A stretch of DNA of 35,980 nt from a virus: positions 1-35,980 of IMG/VR virus record IMGVR_UViG_3300037808_000672; one strand, given 5' to 3'. The notes under the pieces are model-generated. The model did no database searches and was not told the DNA's origin. It saw nothing but the letters and a program-made list of their open reading frames with translations. The position numbers were made by a program, and so were the translations under genes. Positions 6,633-14,178 of the stretch are shown piece by piece (positions within the stretch are counted from its first letter, which is position 1; each line of letters opens with the position of its first letter).

Positions 6633-8037
6633 ACAGGAGCTGGAGGAATTAAGGCTACTGGAGGAACTGGAGAGGCGTTCAGCAATAGATTCATTTATTG
6701 ATTTTACTACGTACACCAAATCGGATTATTCAGTTCAATGGTTTCATAAATCTGTATGCGAACACATAGAGGCTTTCGAGAATAAGGAAATAAAAAAGCT
6801 GATGATCTTTGTACCTCCACAGCACGGCAAATCGGAACTTTCAACCAGACGTTATCCAGCTTGGACATTGGGCAGAAATCCAAATCAAAAACTGGGCGTA
6901 ATATCTTATAACCAAACTGTGGCAAGTAAGTTCGGCAAAGACATCCAAAGAATAATGGAGGATCGTACATACAAAAACATTTTTCCCGATTTAAAACTAT
7001 CTGAAAATCTGCGACACGGCTATTTAAAAAACAGCACGGAATTTGAAATACCAGATTTCAGAGGCTCTTTAGTTTCAGTCGGAGTCGGTGGAGCTTTGAC
7101 ATCCAGACAGATCGACAAACTTATTATTGACGATATTTACAAAGATTCAAAAGAGGCGTGGAGTCCAACAGTCCGAGCCTCTGTCTGGGATTGGTTTACA
7201 TCGGTTGCGGAAACCAGATTACACAACGACAGCCAGATATTGGTTGTCTTTACCAGATGGCACGAATACGATTTAGCTGGACGATTGCTACAAGATGAAG
7301 CAGACGAGTGGGAAATTGTCAGCTTTCCAGCAATCAAGATTGGCAGACCAACGAAAAAAGATCCACGAAAAAACGGGGAGGCTCTCTGGGAAAACAGACA
7401 CAGCAAAGAAAAACTAATGAAAGTTAAGCGGAAAAGTCCAGTCGTATTCGCTAATTTATATCAGCAAGATCCAAAGCCACAGGAGGGTTTATTATACACT
7501 AGATTTCAGACGTATAAAAAGCTCCCAGATGAATCAGAAAGAGGAATGGTAAAAGCCTATTGCGACACAGCGGACACAGGATCTGACTATCTTTGTTCGG
7601 TTGTTTATATGGAATCGAATCAACGAGCTTTTGTTCTGGATGTTATTTACACACAAGATCCGATTGAAATCACAGAGGATCTAGTCGCTGACCAATACAC
7701 CAAACACCAAGTTAACGAGGCTGTAATCGAGTCCAACGCTGGAGGTCGGAGCTTTGGTAGAAACATCGAAAGACTACTGGAGGAAAGAAGTAATATAAAA
7801 ACGCATATTGTACCCTATTATCAATCAAAAAACAAAGTAACCAGAATCATAACAGAGGCATCAGCCGTTCAAAATGCTGTATATTTTCCCGAATATTGGC
7901 AGACTAAATTCCCAGAGTTTTACGATGCTATGACTAAATATGGTCGCACAGGAAAGAACGAACACGATGACGCACCAGACACAATAACTGGAGTCGTTGA
8001 GGAACTACAAAGAACTGAACAAGCCTTTATTTTATAG
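6622..8037 (+). CDS. terL: Large terminase subunit (packaging ATPase/nuclease)
   Basis: 471 aa. The start is GTG 6622, overlapping terS; the next in-frame ATG lies past residue 55, next to the Walker motif, so it is too late. The ATPase domain has a Walker A variant VPPQHGKSELS (residues about 63-73) and Walker B KLIIDDIY (about 165-172), then FTRWHEYDLAGRL, the coupling region typical of terminases. The RNase-H-fold nuclease shows the acidic positions expected: YCDTADTGSDY (about 313), AVIESNAGG (about 368) and HDDAPDTITG (about 449). It cuts and translocates concatemeric DNA into proheads. Length is normal for the family. Confidence 0.95.
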   Translation: MITRQELEELRLLEELERRSAIDSFIDFTTYTKSDYSVQWFHKSVCEHIEAFENKEIKKLMIFVPPQHGKSELSTRRYPAWTLGRNPNQKLGVISYNQTVASKFGKDIQRIMEDRTYKNIFPDLKLSENLRHGYLKNSTEFEIPDFRGSLVSVGVGGALTSRQIDKLIIDDIYKDSKEAWSPTVRASVWDWFTSVAETRLHNDSQILVVFTRWHEYDLAGRLLQDEADEWEIVSFPAIKIGRPTKKDPRKNGEALWENRHSKEKLMKVKRKSPVVFANLYQQDPKPQEGLLYTRFQTYKKLPDESERGMVKAYCDTADTGSDYLCSVVYMESNQRAFVLDVIYTQDPIEITEDLVADQYTKHQVNEAVIESNAGGRSFGRNIERLLEERSNIKTHIVPYYQSKNKVTRIITEASAVQNAVYFPEYWQTKFPEFYDAMTKYGRTGKNEHDDAPDTITGVVEELQRTEQAFIL

Positions 8038-8050
8038 TTTGGAAAATCGT

Positions 8051-8058
8051 TATATTTG
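8051..8058 (+). promoter_or_regulatory. -7-like box TATATTTG, 4 nt before the portal ATG
   Basis: A perfect TAnnTTTG element ends 4 nt before ATG 8063. A transcript starting at the usual distance would begin at or inside the start codon, so it would be leaderless. No clear TTTG lies 19-20 nt upstream. The same placement occurs at 9347, 14204, 26057 and 31658. Confidence 0.45.
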
Positions 8059-8062
8059 ACCT

Positions 8063-9346
8063 ATGAATCTGCTCCAAAAACTTTTAACAAGGGTTTCCAT
8101 TCCGTTCGATAGATTAGATGGCAACAAATATTTTACCTCAATTCTGCAATATGTTGGCTTTAATCGTCTGGTTTTTGATCCAGTAAATAAGACAAAATTA
8201 ATCGCTGATGGCTATTCACAAACCAACGATGTTTATTCTATTGTCAGCAAAATAAGTCGATCCGCTGCGTCTGTTAAATGGTATGTGGAGGAAGTTTTTG
8301 ACGATGGCACAACAGAAAGAGTCTACGACTCCAGAGCAAACGAAATTCTTGCCTGTCCGAATCGCTTAGAAACGTGGTCGGAGTTCATCGAGGGGCATTT
8401 GACATATCGGTTAACTACTGGAGATTCATACGTTTACGGCTTACAGCCAGAGGGGTTTCCATACTTTGCAGAGCTGAACAATTTACAAGCTCAATACGTG
8501 GTTATAGTTACAGGAAATGACATTGATCCGATTGCTGGTTATAGAATGGAGTGGGATAATTCAATGATAAAATTTTCAAATGACGAGGTACTGCATTTAA
8601 AATACATAAATCCAGGTGGTTATCAGTCAGATAGTTTATACGGTTTGAGCCCATTATCGGCAGCAATAAAGGTCTGGAAGACATCAAATGAACGCTGGGA
8701 GGCATCCGCAAATGTTCTTGCAAACAAAGGTATTTCGGGCATCTTGTCGGATGAATCAGAAAGACCGATGCGACCAGATGAAGCAGCAGACCTCCAGACA
8801 CAGGCTAACAGCGAAATGGGAGGATCAAGCAAGTTTGGAAGGATTAGAGTATCAAACAAAAAATTAAGGTTCTTACAGCTCGGTTTATCTCCACAGGATT
8901 TACAACTATTAGAACAGGGCGTTATTGCTTTGCGTTCATTGTGTAATGCGTTTCACGTAGACAGCTCTCTATTTAATGATCCAGAAAATAAAACCTATTC
9001 AAATCGAAAAGAGGCTGAAAAATCATTTTGGACAGACGCTGTAATTCCAGAGCTTGAAAAGACAAAGCAAGGTTTAAACGATTGGCTGATGAAAGGCATA
9101 TCCGAATTTGAAAATAGAAATTTGCGTTTAGGCTATGATACAAACCAGATCGAGGCATTACAGCCAGACATTCATTTGAGAGCTGACAGGCTATCTAAAT
9201 TAAGGCTGTCGGGCATAATAACGGGCAACGATGCAAGGCGAGAACTAGGACTGCCAGAGATCGAAGCGGAGGAAATGAACGAGGTATTTATTCCAACAAG
9301 CCAACAGCAAATCGACTTAACTGATAATCGGAACGCTGAAAATTAA
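8063..9346 (+). CDS. Portal protein, HK97-like
   Basis: 427 aa, typical size for HK97-family portals. It shows the family layout: the N-terminal region with a conserved DVYSIVSKISRSAASVKWYVEE, a central YGLSPLSAAIKVW segment, then GGSSKFGRI...LRFLQLGLSPQDLQLLE and the NDPENKTYSNRKEAEKSFW region before a helical C-terminus ending in RRELGLPEIE. The portal forms the dodecameric ring at one capsid vertex through which DNA enters and leaves. It lies directly after terL and before the protease, the canonical order. Confidence 0.92.
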   Translation: MNLLQKLLTRVSIPFDRLDGNKYFTSILQYVGFNRLVFDPVNKTKLIADGYSQTNDVYSIVSKISRSAASVKWYVEEVFDDGTTERVYDSRANEILACPNRLETWSEFIEGHLTYRLTTGDSYVYGLQPEGFPYFAELNNLQAQYVVIVTGNDIDPIAGYRMEWDNSMIKFSNDEVLHLKYINPGGYQSDSLYGLSPLSAAIKVWKTSNERWEASANVLANKGISGILSDESERPMRPDEAADLQTQANSEMGGSSKFGRIRVSNKKLRFLQLGLSPQDLQLLEQGVIALRSLCNAFHVDSSLFNDPENKTYSNRKEAEKSFWTDAVIPELEKTKQGLNDWLMKGISEFENRNLRLGYDTNQIEALQPDIHLRADRLSKLRLSGIITGNDARRELGLPEIEAEEMNEVFIPTSQQQIDLTDNRNAEN

Positions 9347-9354
9347 TATATTTG
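9347..9354 (+). promoter_or_regulatory. -7-like box TATATTTG, 4 nt before the protease ATG
   Basis: TATATTTG ends 4 nt before ATG 9359, spanning the stop region of the portal gene (ends 9346). The spacing is identical to that before the portal gene. No strong -33 element is visible, so it may be a promoter giving leaderless mRNA or a translation signal of similar sequence. Confidence 0.42.
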
Positions 9355-9358
9355 TAAT

Positions 9359-10174
9359 ATGGCTCAAAAAAGTAAAACACACAATTATCGAAATATGGCT
9401 GGTAGTCTAGTCATTAAAGATGTTGATACTAAATCGGGAATAGTCGCTGGATATTTTTCAGCAACTGGAAACATCGATGCTGATGGAGATTTAATCGAGA
9501 AAGGTGCGTTTTCAAAATCCATACAAGAGAGGGGAGCAGACACAACGAGCAATCGTAAAATATCACATTTAGCGTTTCACGATGTCCGCAGACCAGTTGG
9601 CGATATTCAAGTATTAAAAGAGGATGATCACGGTCTTTATTTCGAGTCGAAAATGGGCAGCCATACAGACGGACAGGATGCCTTGAAAATGTACGATTCG
9701 GGAATTATCAGAGAGCATTCAATCGGCTTTCAGTACATCGGAGATAAAACCAAGTGGATTGAGCTGGAGGATGGCTCGACAGATTTGCCGATGACTGAAC
9801 AGGGCAAAGATTTTGTTTCGTCAATGGCTGGTTACTACCAGATTTCAGAAGTCAAACTCTGGGAGGGTTCATTCGTTACTTTTGGAGCAAACAGCGAAAC
9901 ACCGAGCTTTGGAGTTATCAAATCATTAGCACAGAAAAAAACAATGTTAGCAGATATTAATGAACGGATGAATTTGATCCGTAAAGAAATCTGCAATGGT
10001 ACTTATTCGGATTCAGTATTTTCAATGCTCGACACCGAATTAGCGTATGTCCAAGAATGTTATAGTTCACTTGTAAACACAGAGCCATCTGTTAAAGATA
10101 CTCTGGCAGCCGAGCCGAAAAAAGACGAATCTGGGCGTTTATTTTTACTCAAATCATTAATTCAAAAACCATAA
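9359..10174 (+). CDS. HK97-type prohead protease
   Basis: 271 aa. Family signature: GIVAGYFSATGNIDADGDLIEKGAF near residues 27-51, HLAFHDVRRPVG (H70 and H74), YFES (E96) and REHSIGFQ (S121). H, E and S at these distances agree with the His/Glu/Ser catalytic set of the HK97 protease. The C-terminal 70 residues (after FGVIK) are helical and probably cleaved or scaffold-like. The enzyme removes the capsid N-terminal delta domain during maturation. It lies between portal and major capsid genes as expected. Confidence 0.92.
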   Translation: MAQKSKTHNYRNMAGSLVIKDVDTKSGIVAGYFSATGNIDADGDLIEKGAFSKSIQERGADTTSNRKISHLAFHDVRRPVGDIQVLKEDDHGLYFESKMGSHTDGQDALKMYDSGIIREHSIGFQYIGDKTKWIELEDGSTDLPMTEQGKDFVSSMAGYYQISEVKLWEGSFVTFGANSETPSFGVIKSLAQKKTMLADINERMNLIRKEICNGTYSDSVFSMLDTELAYVQECYSSLVNTEPSVKDTLAAEPKKDESGRLFLLKSLIQKP

Positions 10175-10178
10175 TAAA

Positions 10179-11450
10179 ATGGCAGAATTTGTAACAAAAT
10201 CGGCTGAAGAATTGTCTGGAATGGATGCGGAGGCTTTAGCTGGTTATTACAATGATCTGAATGCTCACAAAACAAACGAGCTGACAGAACTCATTGAAAG
10301 CAAAGCTGGTATGGAAGAAATCGAAGCTCTTAAAACGGAGCTGAACGATTCCAGAGATCAGCAAATGAAACAACTGAACGCAGTACTTGAAACACAAGGT
10401 CTGGCGATCAAAAAACTATCAAAATCAGAGAAAGTTTTCAAACATCAAACATTGGTGGAAAGCGTCAAAGAAGCTCTGGAGTCTAACAAAGAAAATCTGG
10501 ACAACCTAAAAGCGGAGAATAAATCGACTGCTGCTGGTTCTGGGTTCTCATTTAAGGCTGTCGGAACGATGCTAATAAGCTCGAATGTTACTGGTGGAAA
10601 TGTACCAGTTGAGCAAAGAGAATCTGGATTGAACAGAATCGCAAGACGAGAGCCGTTTGTACTGGATCTTGTAAACAGAGGTACAGCGGTATCGAATGTT
10701 ATCAGCTGGGTTGAACAACAGAATCCAGAAGGTGGAGCTGGTGGAACAGCAGAGGGCGATGAAAAAAATCAAGCGGATTTCGATTTGGTTGTTGTTAATG
10801 AGTCGGTTAAGAAAAGAACCGTATTCATAAAAATTTCAACTGAAATGCTAGACGATATTGATTTTATGGCATCTGAAATCAACAACGAACTGGTAGAGCT
10901 TTTACTATTGGATGTTGACGATCAAGTATTGAACGGAAACGGAGTTGGAACAAACTTAACAGGAATCGTTTCACAGGCTACAGCGTTTGCTGGTGGAACA
11001 TTTGCTGGAACAGTTGACGAGGCGAACGATATCGATGTTTTGACCGTTGCAGCGAACCAGATACGGATCGCACAGCACAACCCAAACTATATATTAATGC
11101 ACCCATCTGATGTAACTGCATTGAAATTAATCAAAGTAAGCACAACGGATCGCAGATATGTAGATCGTTTGATAATGACAGCTGGACAGCTTAATTTGGA
11201 TGGTACTCCTATCATTCAAAATACTGGCGTTGCTGTTGGTACTTATGTCATCGGAGATTTCACGAAATCAACGGTGTTTGACAAAGGTGCGATGAACATT
11301 GACATCGGTCTTTCTGGCGATGATTTCACTAAAAACCTACGAACCATCCTAGCGGAATGGAGAGGTTTACAGCGAATCAAAGGAAACGACACGACTGCTT
11401 TTGTAACAGGAACATTTGTTACTGATGCTGCTGTATTGGAAACTCCTTAA
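10179..11450 (+). CDS. Major capsid protein, HK97 fold
   Basis: 423 aa. Residues about 10-115 are helical and charged, like the delta/scaffolding domain that the protease removes. From about residue 120 the HK97 pattern begins: GTMLISSNVTGGNVP, then GTAVSNVISWVEQQNPEGGAG, KKRTVFIKISTEMLDDIDFM, LLLDVDDQVLNGNGVGTNLTGIV, PNYILMHPSDVTALKLIK and GTYVIGDFTKSTVF. It assembles the icosahedral shell. The strong terminator 40 nt downstream ends the head operon here. Confidence 0.93.
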   Translation: MAEFVTKSAEELSGMDAEALAGYYNDLNAHKTNELTELIESKAGMEEIEALKTELNDSRDQQMKQLNAVLETQGLAIKKLSKSEKVFKHQTLVESVKEALESNKENLDNLKAENKSTAAGSGFSFKAVGTMLISSNVTGGNVPVEQRESGLNRIARREPFVLDLVNRGTAVSNVISWVEQQNPEGGAGGTAEGDEKNQADFDLVVVNESVKKRTVFIKISTEMLDDIDFMASEINNELVELLLLDVDDQVLNGNGVGTNLTGIVSQATAFAGGTFAGTVDEANDIDVLTVAANQIRIAQHNPNYILMHPSDVTALKLIKVSTTDRRYVDRLIMTAGQLNLDGTPIIQNTGVAVGTYVIGDFTKSTVFDKGAMNIDIGLSGDDFTKNLRTILAEWRGLQRIKGNDTTAFVTGTFVTDAAVLETP

Positions 11451-11489
11451 TTTGGCATAAATTAAGAGTATTTTATATGTTGATCAAAT

Positions 11490-11521
11490 AGCCTCTGGAG
11501 AAATCTGGAGGCTTTTTTTTT
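11490..11521 (+). terminator. Rho-independent terminator after the capsid gene
   Basis: AGCCTC at 11490-11495 pairs with GAGGCT at 11507-11512, enclosing TGGAGAAATCTG, followed by a run of T to 11521. It ends transcription of the head genes. The next ATG (11526) lies only 3 nt after the G that closes the T run. Confidence 0.85.
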
Positions 11522-11525
11522 GCTT

Positions 11526-11693
11526 ATGTATATAGTTTTAGTCATAACGAATTTGGGTAACGGAGAAATGATCGATTACCATTACGAGCCACGTTTGGAT
11601 CTGGCAATTCGCACAGCAAAACGGCTGAAAGGAAAGGTAATTAACGAGGCTGATTTATTACCAGACGAAAAAAAAATGAAAAAAAAGCTTTGA
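11526..11693 (+). CDS. 55-aa protein directly behind a terminator
   Basis: ATG 11526 to TGA 11691-11693. The sequence begins MYIVLVITNLGNGEMIDYHYE and ends in a Lys-rich tail (DEKKMKKKL). The start lies 4 nt after the terminator T run (TTTTTTTTGCTTATG), so there is almost no room for a leader. Two other genes, at 14215 and 19458, have the same placement. It looks like a compact alpha/beta protein of unknown function. Confidence 0.55.
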   Translation: MYIVLVITNLGNGEMIDYHYEPRLDLAIRTAKRLKGKVINEADLLPDEKKMKKKL

Positions 11694-11696
11694 GAA

Positions 11697-11737
11697 TTTG
11701 GATTTACAGAAATAAGCAGTATATTTGATTCATCAAA
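11697..11737 (+). promoter_or_regulatory. Bacteroidota-type promoter B with dyad
   Basis: TTTG 11697-11700, 19-nt spacer, TATATTTG 11720-11727. TTTGATTCATCAAA at 11724-11737 is a perfect 6-bp dyad around TC, covering the -7 box and the expected start of transcription. The leader ACACAGAAA runs to ATG 11746. The same dyad word occurs at 32058. Confidence 0.75.
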
Positions 11738-11745
11738 CACAGAAA

Positions 11746-11919
11746 ATGAAAGCAACTTTAAAATTTCAAACCAACGAACAAGCCGAGTCATTTGCACTAG
11801 CATACAGCAGAAATACTTTAGGAGGTCATATAGTTGGTAACGCTGAAGTAACTGTTTTTAACATAGGCGAAAATGAAAAAGCATTTATCGAAAATTATAT
11901 AAAACAACTTAACAAATAA
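11746..11919 (+). CDS. Small hypothetical protein, first gene of an accessory cassette
   Basis: 57 aa from ATG 11746; an in-frame TTG upstream lies in the promoter and is rejected. It has a predicted beta-alpha-beta-beta pattern (ATLKFQTNEQAESFALAYSRN, GNAEVTVFNI, EKAFIENYIKQL). It is more AT-rich than the structural genes. Function unknown. Confidence 0.6.
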   Translation: MKATLKFQTNEQAESFALAYSRNTLGGHIVGNAEVTVFNIGENEKAFIENYIKQLNK

Positions 11920-11934
11920 AAAACACAGGAAACA

Positions 11935-12198
11935 ATGAAAATTTACAAGACAGCAAAAACGCTCAAACGAGCAAAGGAGATAATAACGGATTCAGTAACG
12001 GAACAGCAGCTGGATGTCAACGATGGATTTTTTACAATGCGTTCAGCACAATGCGAATGCGGAGAAACTCAACTGATCCAATGGAGAGGACTAAGTAAAA
12101 CACAGGAGGCTGTTCACGATGTACAGGCAGCAATCTGCGAAAGCTGTGGAGATAATGACGCAGCTGGGATTGACATCGTAAAATCAACAATCATATAA
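11935..12198 (+). CDS. Hypothetical protein with two Cys pairs
   Basis: 87 aa, with leader AAACACAGGAAACA before the ATG. CECGE (residues about 40-44) and CESCGD (about 68-73) place four Cys as two close pairs, as in a small zinc ribbon. The C-terminus ends STII, and the last codons plus stop (within 12186-12200) are repeated behind the following methyltransferase gene. Function unknown. Confidence 0.6.
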   Translation: MKIYKTAKTLKRAKEIITDSVTEQQLDVNDGFFTMRSAQCECGETQLIQWRGLSKTQEAVHDVQAAICESCGDNDAAGIDIVKSTII

Positions 12199-12200
12199 AA
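12186..12200 (+). repeat. 15-bp direct repeat flanking a methyltransferase gene, copy 1 (copy 2 at 12813-12827)
   Basis: The sequence AACAATCATATAAAA occurs exactly at 12186-12200 and 12813-12827. Copy 1 is the 3' end and stop codon of the gene at 11935; copy 2 lies right after the methyltransferase and leads into ATG 12827. This suggests insertion of the methyltransferase with duplication of the upstream gene end. Confidence 0.7.
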
Positions 12201-12210
12201 CACACAGGAA

Positions 12211-12810
12211 ATGGAAATATTAAATCTGTATTGTGGTATTGGTGGAAATAGAAAATTGTGGGGAGATAATCATAATATAGTTGCAGTTGAATTAGATGAA
12301 AAAATTGCTAATAAATATCAAAAACTTTACCCAAATGATGAGGTAATTGTTGCGGATGCACATCAATACTTGTTACATAATTATGATAGATTTGATTTTA
12401 TTTGGAGCAGTCCTCCTTGTCAAACACACAGCCGAGCAAACTATTTTATCAACTACATTACCAATAGCAGATATCCCGATATGAGCTTATGGCAAGAAAT
12501 CATTTTTTTAGAAACATTTTTTAAAGGGAAATACTGCGTTGAAAACGTAATTAGTTACTATCAATATTTTATACCTCCGCAAACAATCGGGAGGCATTAT
12601 CTATGGGCAAATTTCCACATTCCTAAAATTGATTTACCAAAAAATGACATCGGAACAATGATGTCTAAATATGTTGGTACAGGCAAACACGCTCACGATA
12701 AAAGCATTGAGGACAGAAACTGCGTAGATGCAAAACTTGGAGAGCATATTTTAAATATTGCTATGGGCATTTATGAACATAACAACAGAGAACAGGGCAA
12801 ATTATTTTAA
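12211..12810 (+). CDS. Small C5-cytosine-methyltransferase-like protein
   Basis: 199 aa. Motif I LNLYCGIGGNRK (residues 4-15), an acidic VAVELDE (about 25-30), motif IV SSPPCQTHS with the catalytic Cys at 70, motif VI VENV (110-113) and GRHYLWANF near 128 (motif VIII-like) match DNA cytosine-5 methyltransferases. It lacks a clear target-recognition domain and is half the usual length, as in several phage enzymes of this type. It would modify phage DNA against restriction. Codon use is distinctly AT-rich, without the CTGGA/CCAGA words common nearby, and the gene is flanked by a 15-bp repeat, both signs of acquisition. Confidence 0.78.
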   Translation: MEILNLYCGIGGNRKLWGDNHNIVAVELDEKIANKYQKLYPNDEVIVADAHQYLLHNYDRFDFIWSSPPCQTHSRANYFINYITNSRYPDMSLWQEIIFLETFFKGKYCVENVISYYQYFIPPQTIGRHYLWANFHIPKIDLPKNDIGTMMSKYVGTGKHAHDKSIEDRNCVDAKLGEHILNIAMGIYEHNNREQGKLF

Positions 12811-12826
12811 ATAACAATCATATAAA

Positions 12827-12928
12827 ATGGAAAACCAGAAACCAGAACAGGATTCAACTGGAGCAGCTTTGCAGCTCATTGTAGGGCTTATCGGAGTCGG
12901 ATTAGGTTTGTACCTCCTATTCGGATAA
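12827..12928 (+). CDS. 33-aa membrane peptide
   Basis: ATG 12827 to TAA 12926-12928. A polar head (MENQKPEQDSTG) is followed by one hydrophobic, Gly-rich helix (ALQLIVGLIGVGLGLYLLFG). It is the last gene before a terminator. It could be a tiny membrane protein of the accessory cassette; function unknown. Confidence 0.5.
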   Translation: MENQKPEQDSTGAALQLIVGLIGVGLGLYLLFG

Positions 12929-12950
12929 AAGTCGCTTAAAACGAAAATAC

Positions 12951-12977
12951 AGGAGGATCTCGGTTCTCCTTTTTTTT
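12951..12977 (+). terminator. Rho-independent terminator
   Basis: AGGAGGA at 12951-12957 pairs with TTCTCCT at 12964-12970 (one G-T pair), loop TCTCGG, followed by T to 12977. It closes the cassette started by promoter B. Confidence 0.8.
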
Positions 12978-12978
12978 A

Positions 12979-12986
12979 TACATTTA
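12979..12986 (+). promoter_or_regulatory. Degenerate -7-like box TACATTTA, 5 nt before an ATG
   Basis: It lies between the terminator T run and ATG 12992 and differs from TAnnTTTG only in the last base. The terminator-box-ATG order repeats that at 14179-14215. Confidence 0.3.
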
Positions 12987-12991
12987 AGGTT

Positions 12992-13195
12992 ATGCAAAAA
13001 CCAGAGATAATCGCAGACCGTAATCTGTTACGTTTAACTGTTTACTTTATGCTGCTGGATCAGATAGATCACAGGACTTGGAATCTCGATTTAGTATTCA
13101 ATAAGCACCGAAAGACGAAGCTATCGTTTAACAAAAACAACTGGACAAAATATACAGCATATCCAGTAAATGAGAGTCCCGAGGATCTTAATTGA
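12992..13195 (+). CDS. Small basic hypothetical protein
   Basis: 67 aa, from ATG 12992 only 14 nt after a terminator to TGA 13193-13195. The N-terminal half is helical (NLLRLTVYFMLLDQIDHRTWNL), the rest polar and basic. No family recognised. The upstream terminator means it needs its own promoter or read-through. Confidence 0.55.
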   Translation: MQKPEIIADRNLLRLTVYFMLLDQIDHRTWNLDLVFNKHRKTKLSFNKNNWTKYTAYPVNESPEDLN

Positions 13196-13223
13196 AAAAA
13201 AAAAATAAAAAAAATTGAAAACG

Positions 13224-13266
13224 CTAGGATTTACAGAAATAAAATGTATATTTGTAATGAATCAAA
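13224..13266 (+). promoter_or_regulatory. Bacteroidota-type promoter C
   Basis: CTAG at 13224-13227 replaces the TTTG -33 word; a 19-nt spacer is followed by TATATTTG at 13247-13254. TTTG and CAAA (13263-13266) again face each other but with N8 instead of N6. The -33/spacer text GGATTTACAGAAATAA matches promoter B closely. Leader AACACAGAAACA, ATG 13279. Confidence 0.65.
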
Positions 13267-13278
13267 AACACAGAAACA

Positions 13279-13680
13279 ATGACAAAAAAAATCACATTAT
13301 TCGAAGAACTGGCAGAGATCACAAAGCCAGAAATCGCTGGAGTTTCATTTGCGACAGACTACCAGCCAAAATTTAACGAGGCTCTTATTTACGATGTTAA
13401 CAGCGAGGATAAATACACCAGCGGAACTGAGGTGGAATTTCAGCATAATGGCAAACCGTATTTAATCGATGTGCTTTCATACACGCCAAAGGTCGACACT
13501 CGTGAAGATATGATAACAGCGGACATTCACGAGTGGAGAATATTTTACTCCGAGCTGGATATTGCAGAGGATTTTGTTTTGCTCGATCCGTCTATTATCA
13601 AGTTGGAAACTTTACAGGAATTTGAACAAAAGTGCATCGAGCATTTATCGGACACTTTAGATCCGTCAGAAATCGATTAA
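13279..13680 (+). CDS. Acidic hypothetical protein
   Basis: 133 aa, strongly acidic (many Glu and Asp throughout, ending DPSEID). Strand-like segments around residues 36-65 and 75-95 suggest a compact alpha/beta domain. An acidic DNA-mimic (anti-restriction or anti-defence) is one possibility in an accessory cassette, but no family match is visible. It is expressed from promoter C. Confidence 0.6.
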   Translation: MTKKITLFEELAEITKPEIAGVSFATDYQPKFNEALIYDVNSEDKYTSGTEVEFQHNGKPYLIDVLSYTPKVDTREDMITADIHEWRIFYSELDIAEDFVLLDPSIIKLETLQEFEQKCIEHLSDTLDPSEID

Positions 13681-13690
13681 ATTTATTCAG

Positions 13691-13864
13691 ATGGAAAACT
13701 ATAAGGAAAGAGAGATTAAAGCTCTTAAATCAAAGATAAACGAGTTTGAGAGCTATGTAATGGACATCCGCAACGGCATCGGATCAGTTGTAAACGAGCC
13801 AGACAGCAAGAAAGTCGGAGTAGTTTTAATTGATTTGCTGAATGTTAAAAAACCGAGATTGTAA
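13691..13864 (+). CDS. 57-aa helical protein
   Basis: ATG 13691 to TAA 13862-13864, 10 nt behind the preceding gene. It starts with a basic helix (MENYKEREIKALKSKINEFE) with heptad-like spacing, and ends with a hydrophobic VGVVLIDLLNV segment. Function unknown. Confidence 0.5.
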   Translation: MENYKEREIKALKSKINEFESYVMDIRNGIGSVVNEPDSKKVGVVLIDLLNVKKPRL

Positions 13865-13891
13865 ATTTTTTTTAATTTTTTTCTTGAAATA

Positions 13892-13933
13892 CTTGTGTAA
13901 TACAAAAAAAGGTTATATACTTGTATCAACAAA
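13892..13933 (+). promoter_or_regulatory. Bacteroidota-type promoter D with dyad
   Basis: CTTG 13892-13895, 20-nt spacer, TATACTTG 13916-13923, dyad CTTGTATCAACAAA at 13920-13933 (TTGT/ACAA). The stretch from the -7 box to codon 5 of the gene is nearly identical to promoter E at 19149-19200. Confidence 0.7.
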
Positions 13934-13952
13934 CACGGAAAAACTAAACAAA

Positions 13953-14156
13953 ATGAAAAATTCAAACATTATTATAGCAAACAGATCAGCACACCAACCA
14001 ATAACATTCTTTGATAAGATCTTTACAATCGGAGGGATGATAATTCCACAATTTACAGATTCGAAAAATGCAACCAAATTTCACACCAAAGCAGATGCAC
14101 AGGCGATACTTGACAAATTGCCACAGGCAATAAAAGATGATTGCATAATTCTTTAA
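13953..14156 (+). CDS. Small hypothetical protein of a promoter-gene-terminator cassette
   Basis: 67 aa from ATG 13953; the frame is open further upstream through the promoter, but the conserved leader fixes this start. It begins MKNSN, like the MENSN of the gene at 19186, and then diverges. Residues 8-35 are mixed hydrophobic (ITFFDKIFTIGGMII), the rest polar with a DAQAILDKLPQAIKDD helix. A terminator follows 22 nt later. Function unknown. Confidence 0.6.
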   Translation: MKNSNIIIANRSAHQPITFFDKIFTIGGMIIPQFTDSKNATKFHTKADAQAILDKLPQAIKDDCIIL

Positions 14157-14178
14157 CAGAATAAACATACAAAATACT

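Noticed and set aside
13842-13952. Longer N-terminus for the gene at 13953
   Set aside because: The frame is open upstream, but it would cross promoter D and the leader, which are nearly identical to those at 19126-19185 and fix the start at 13953.
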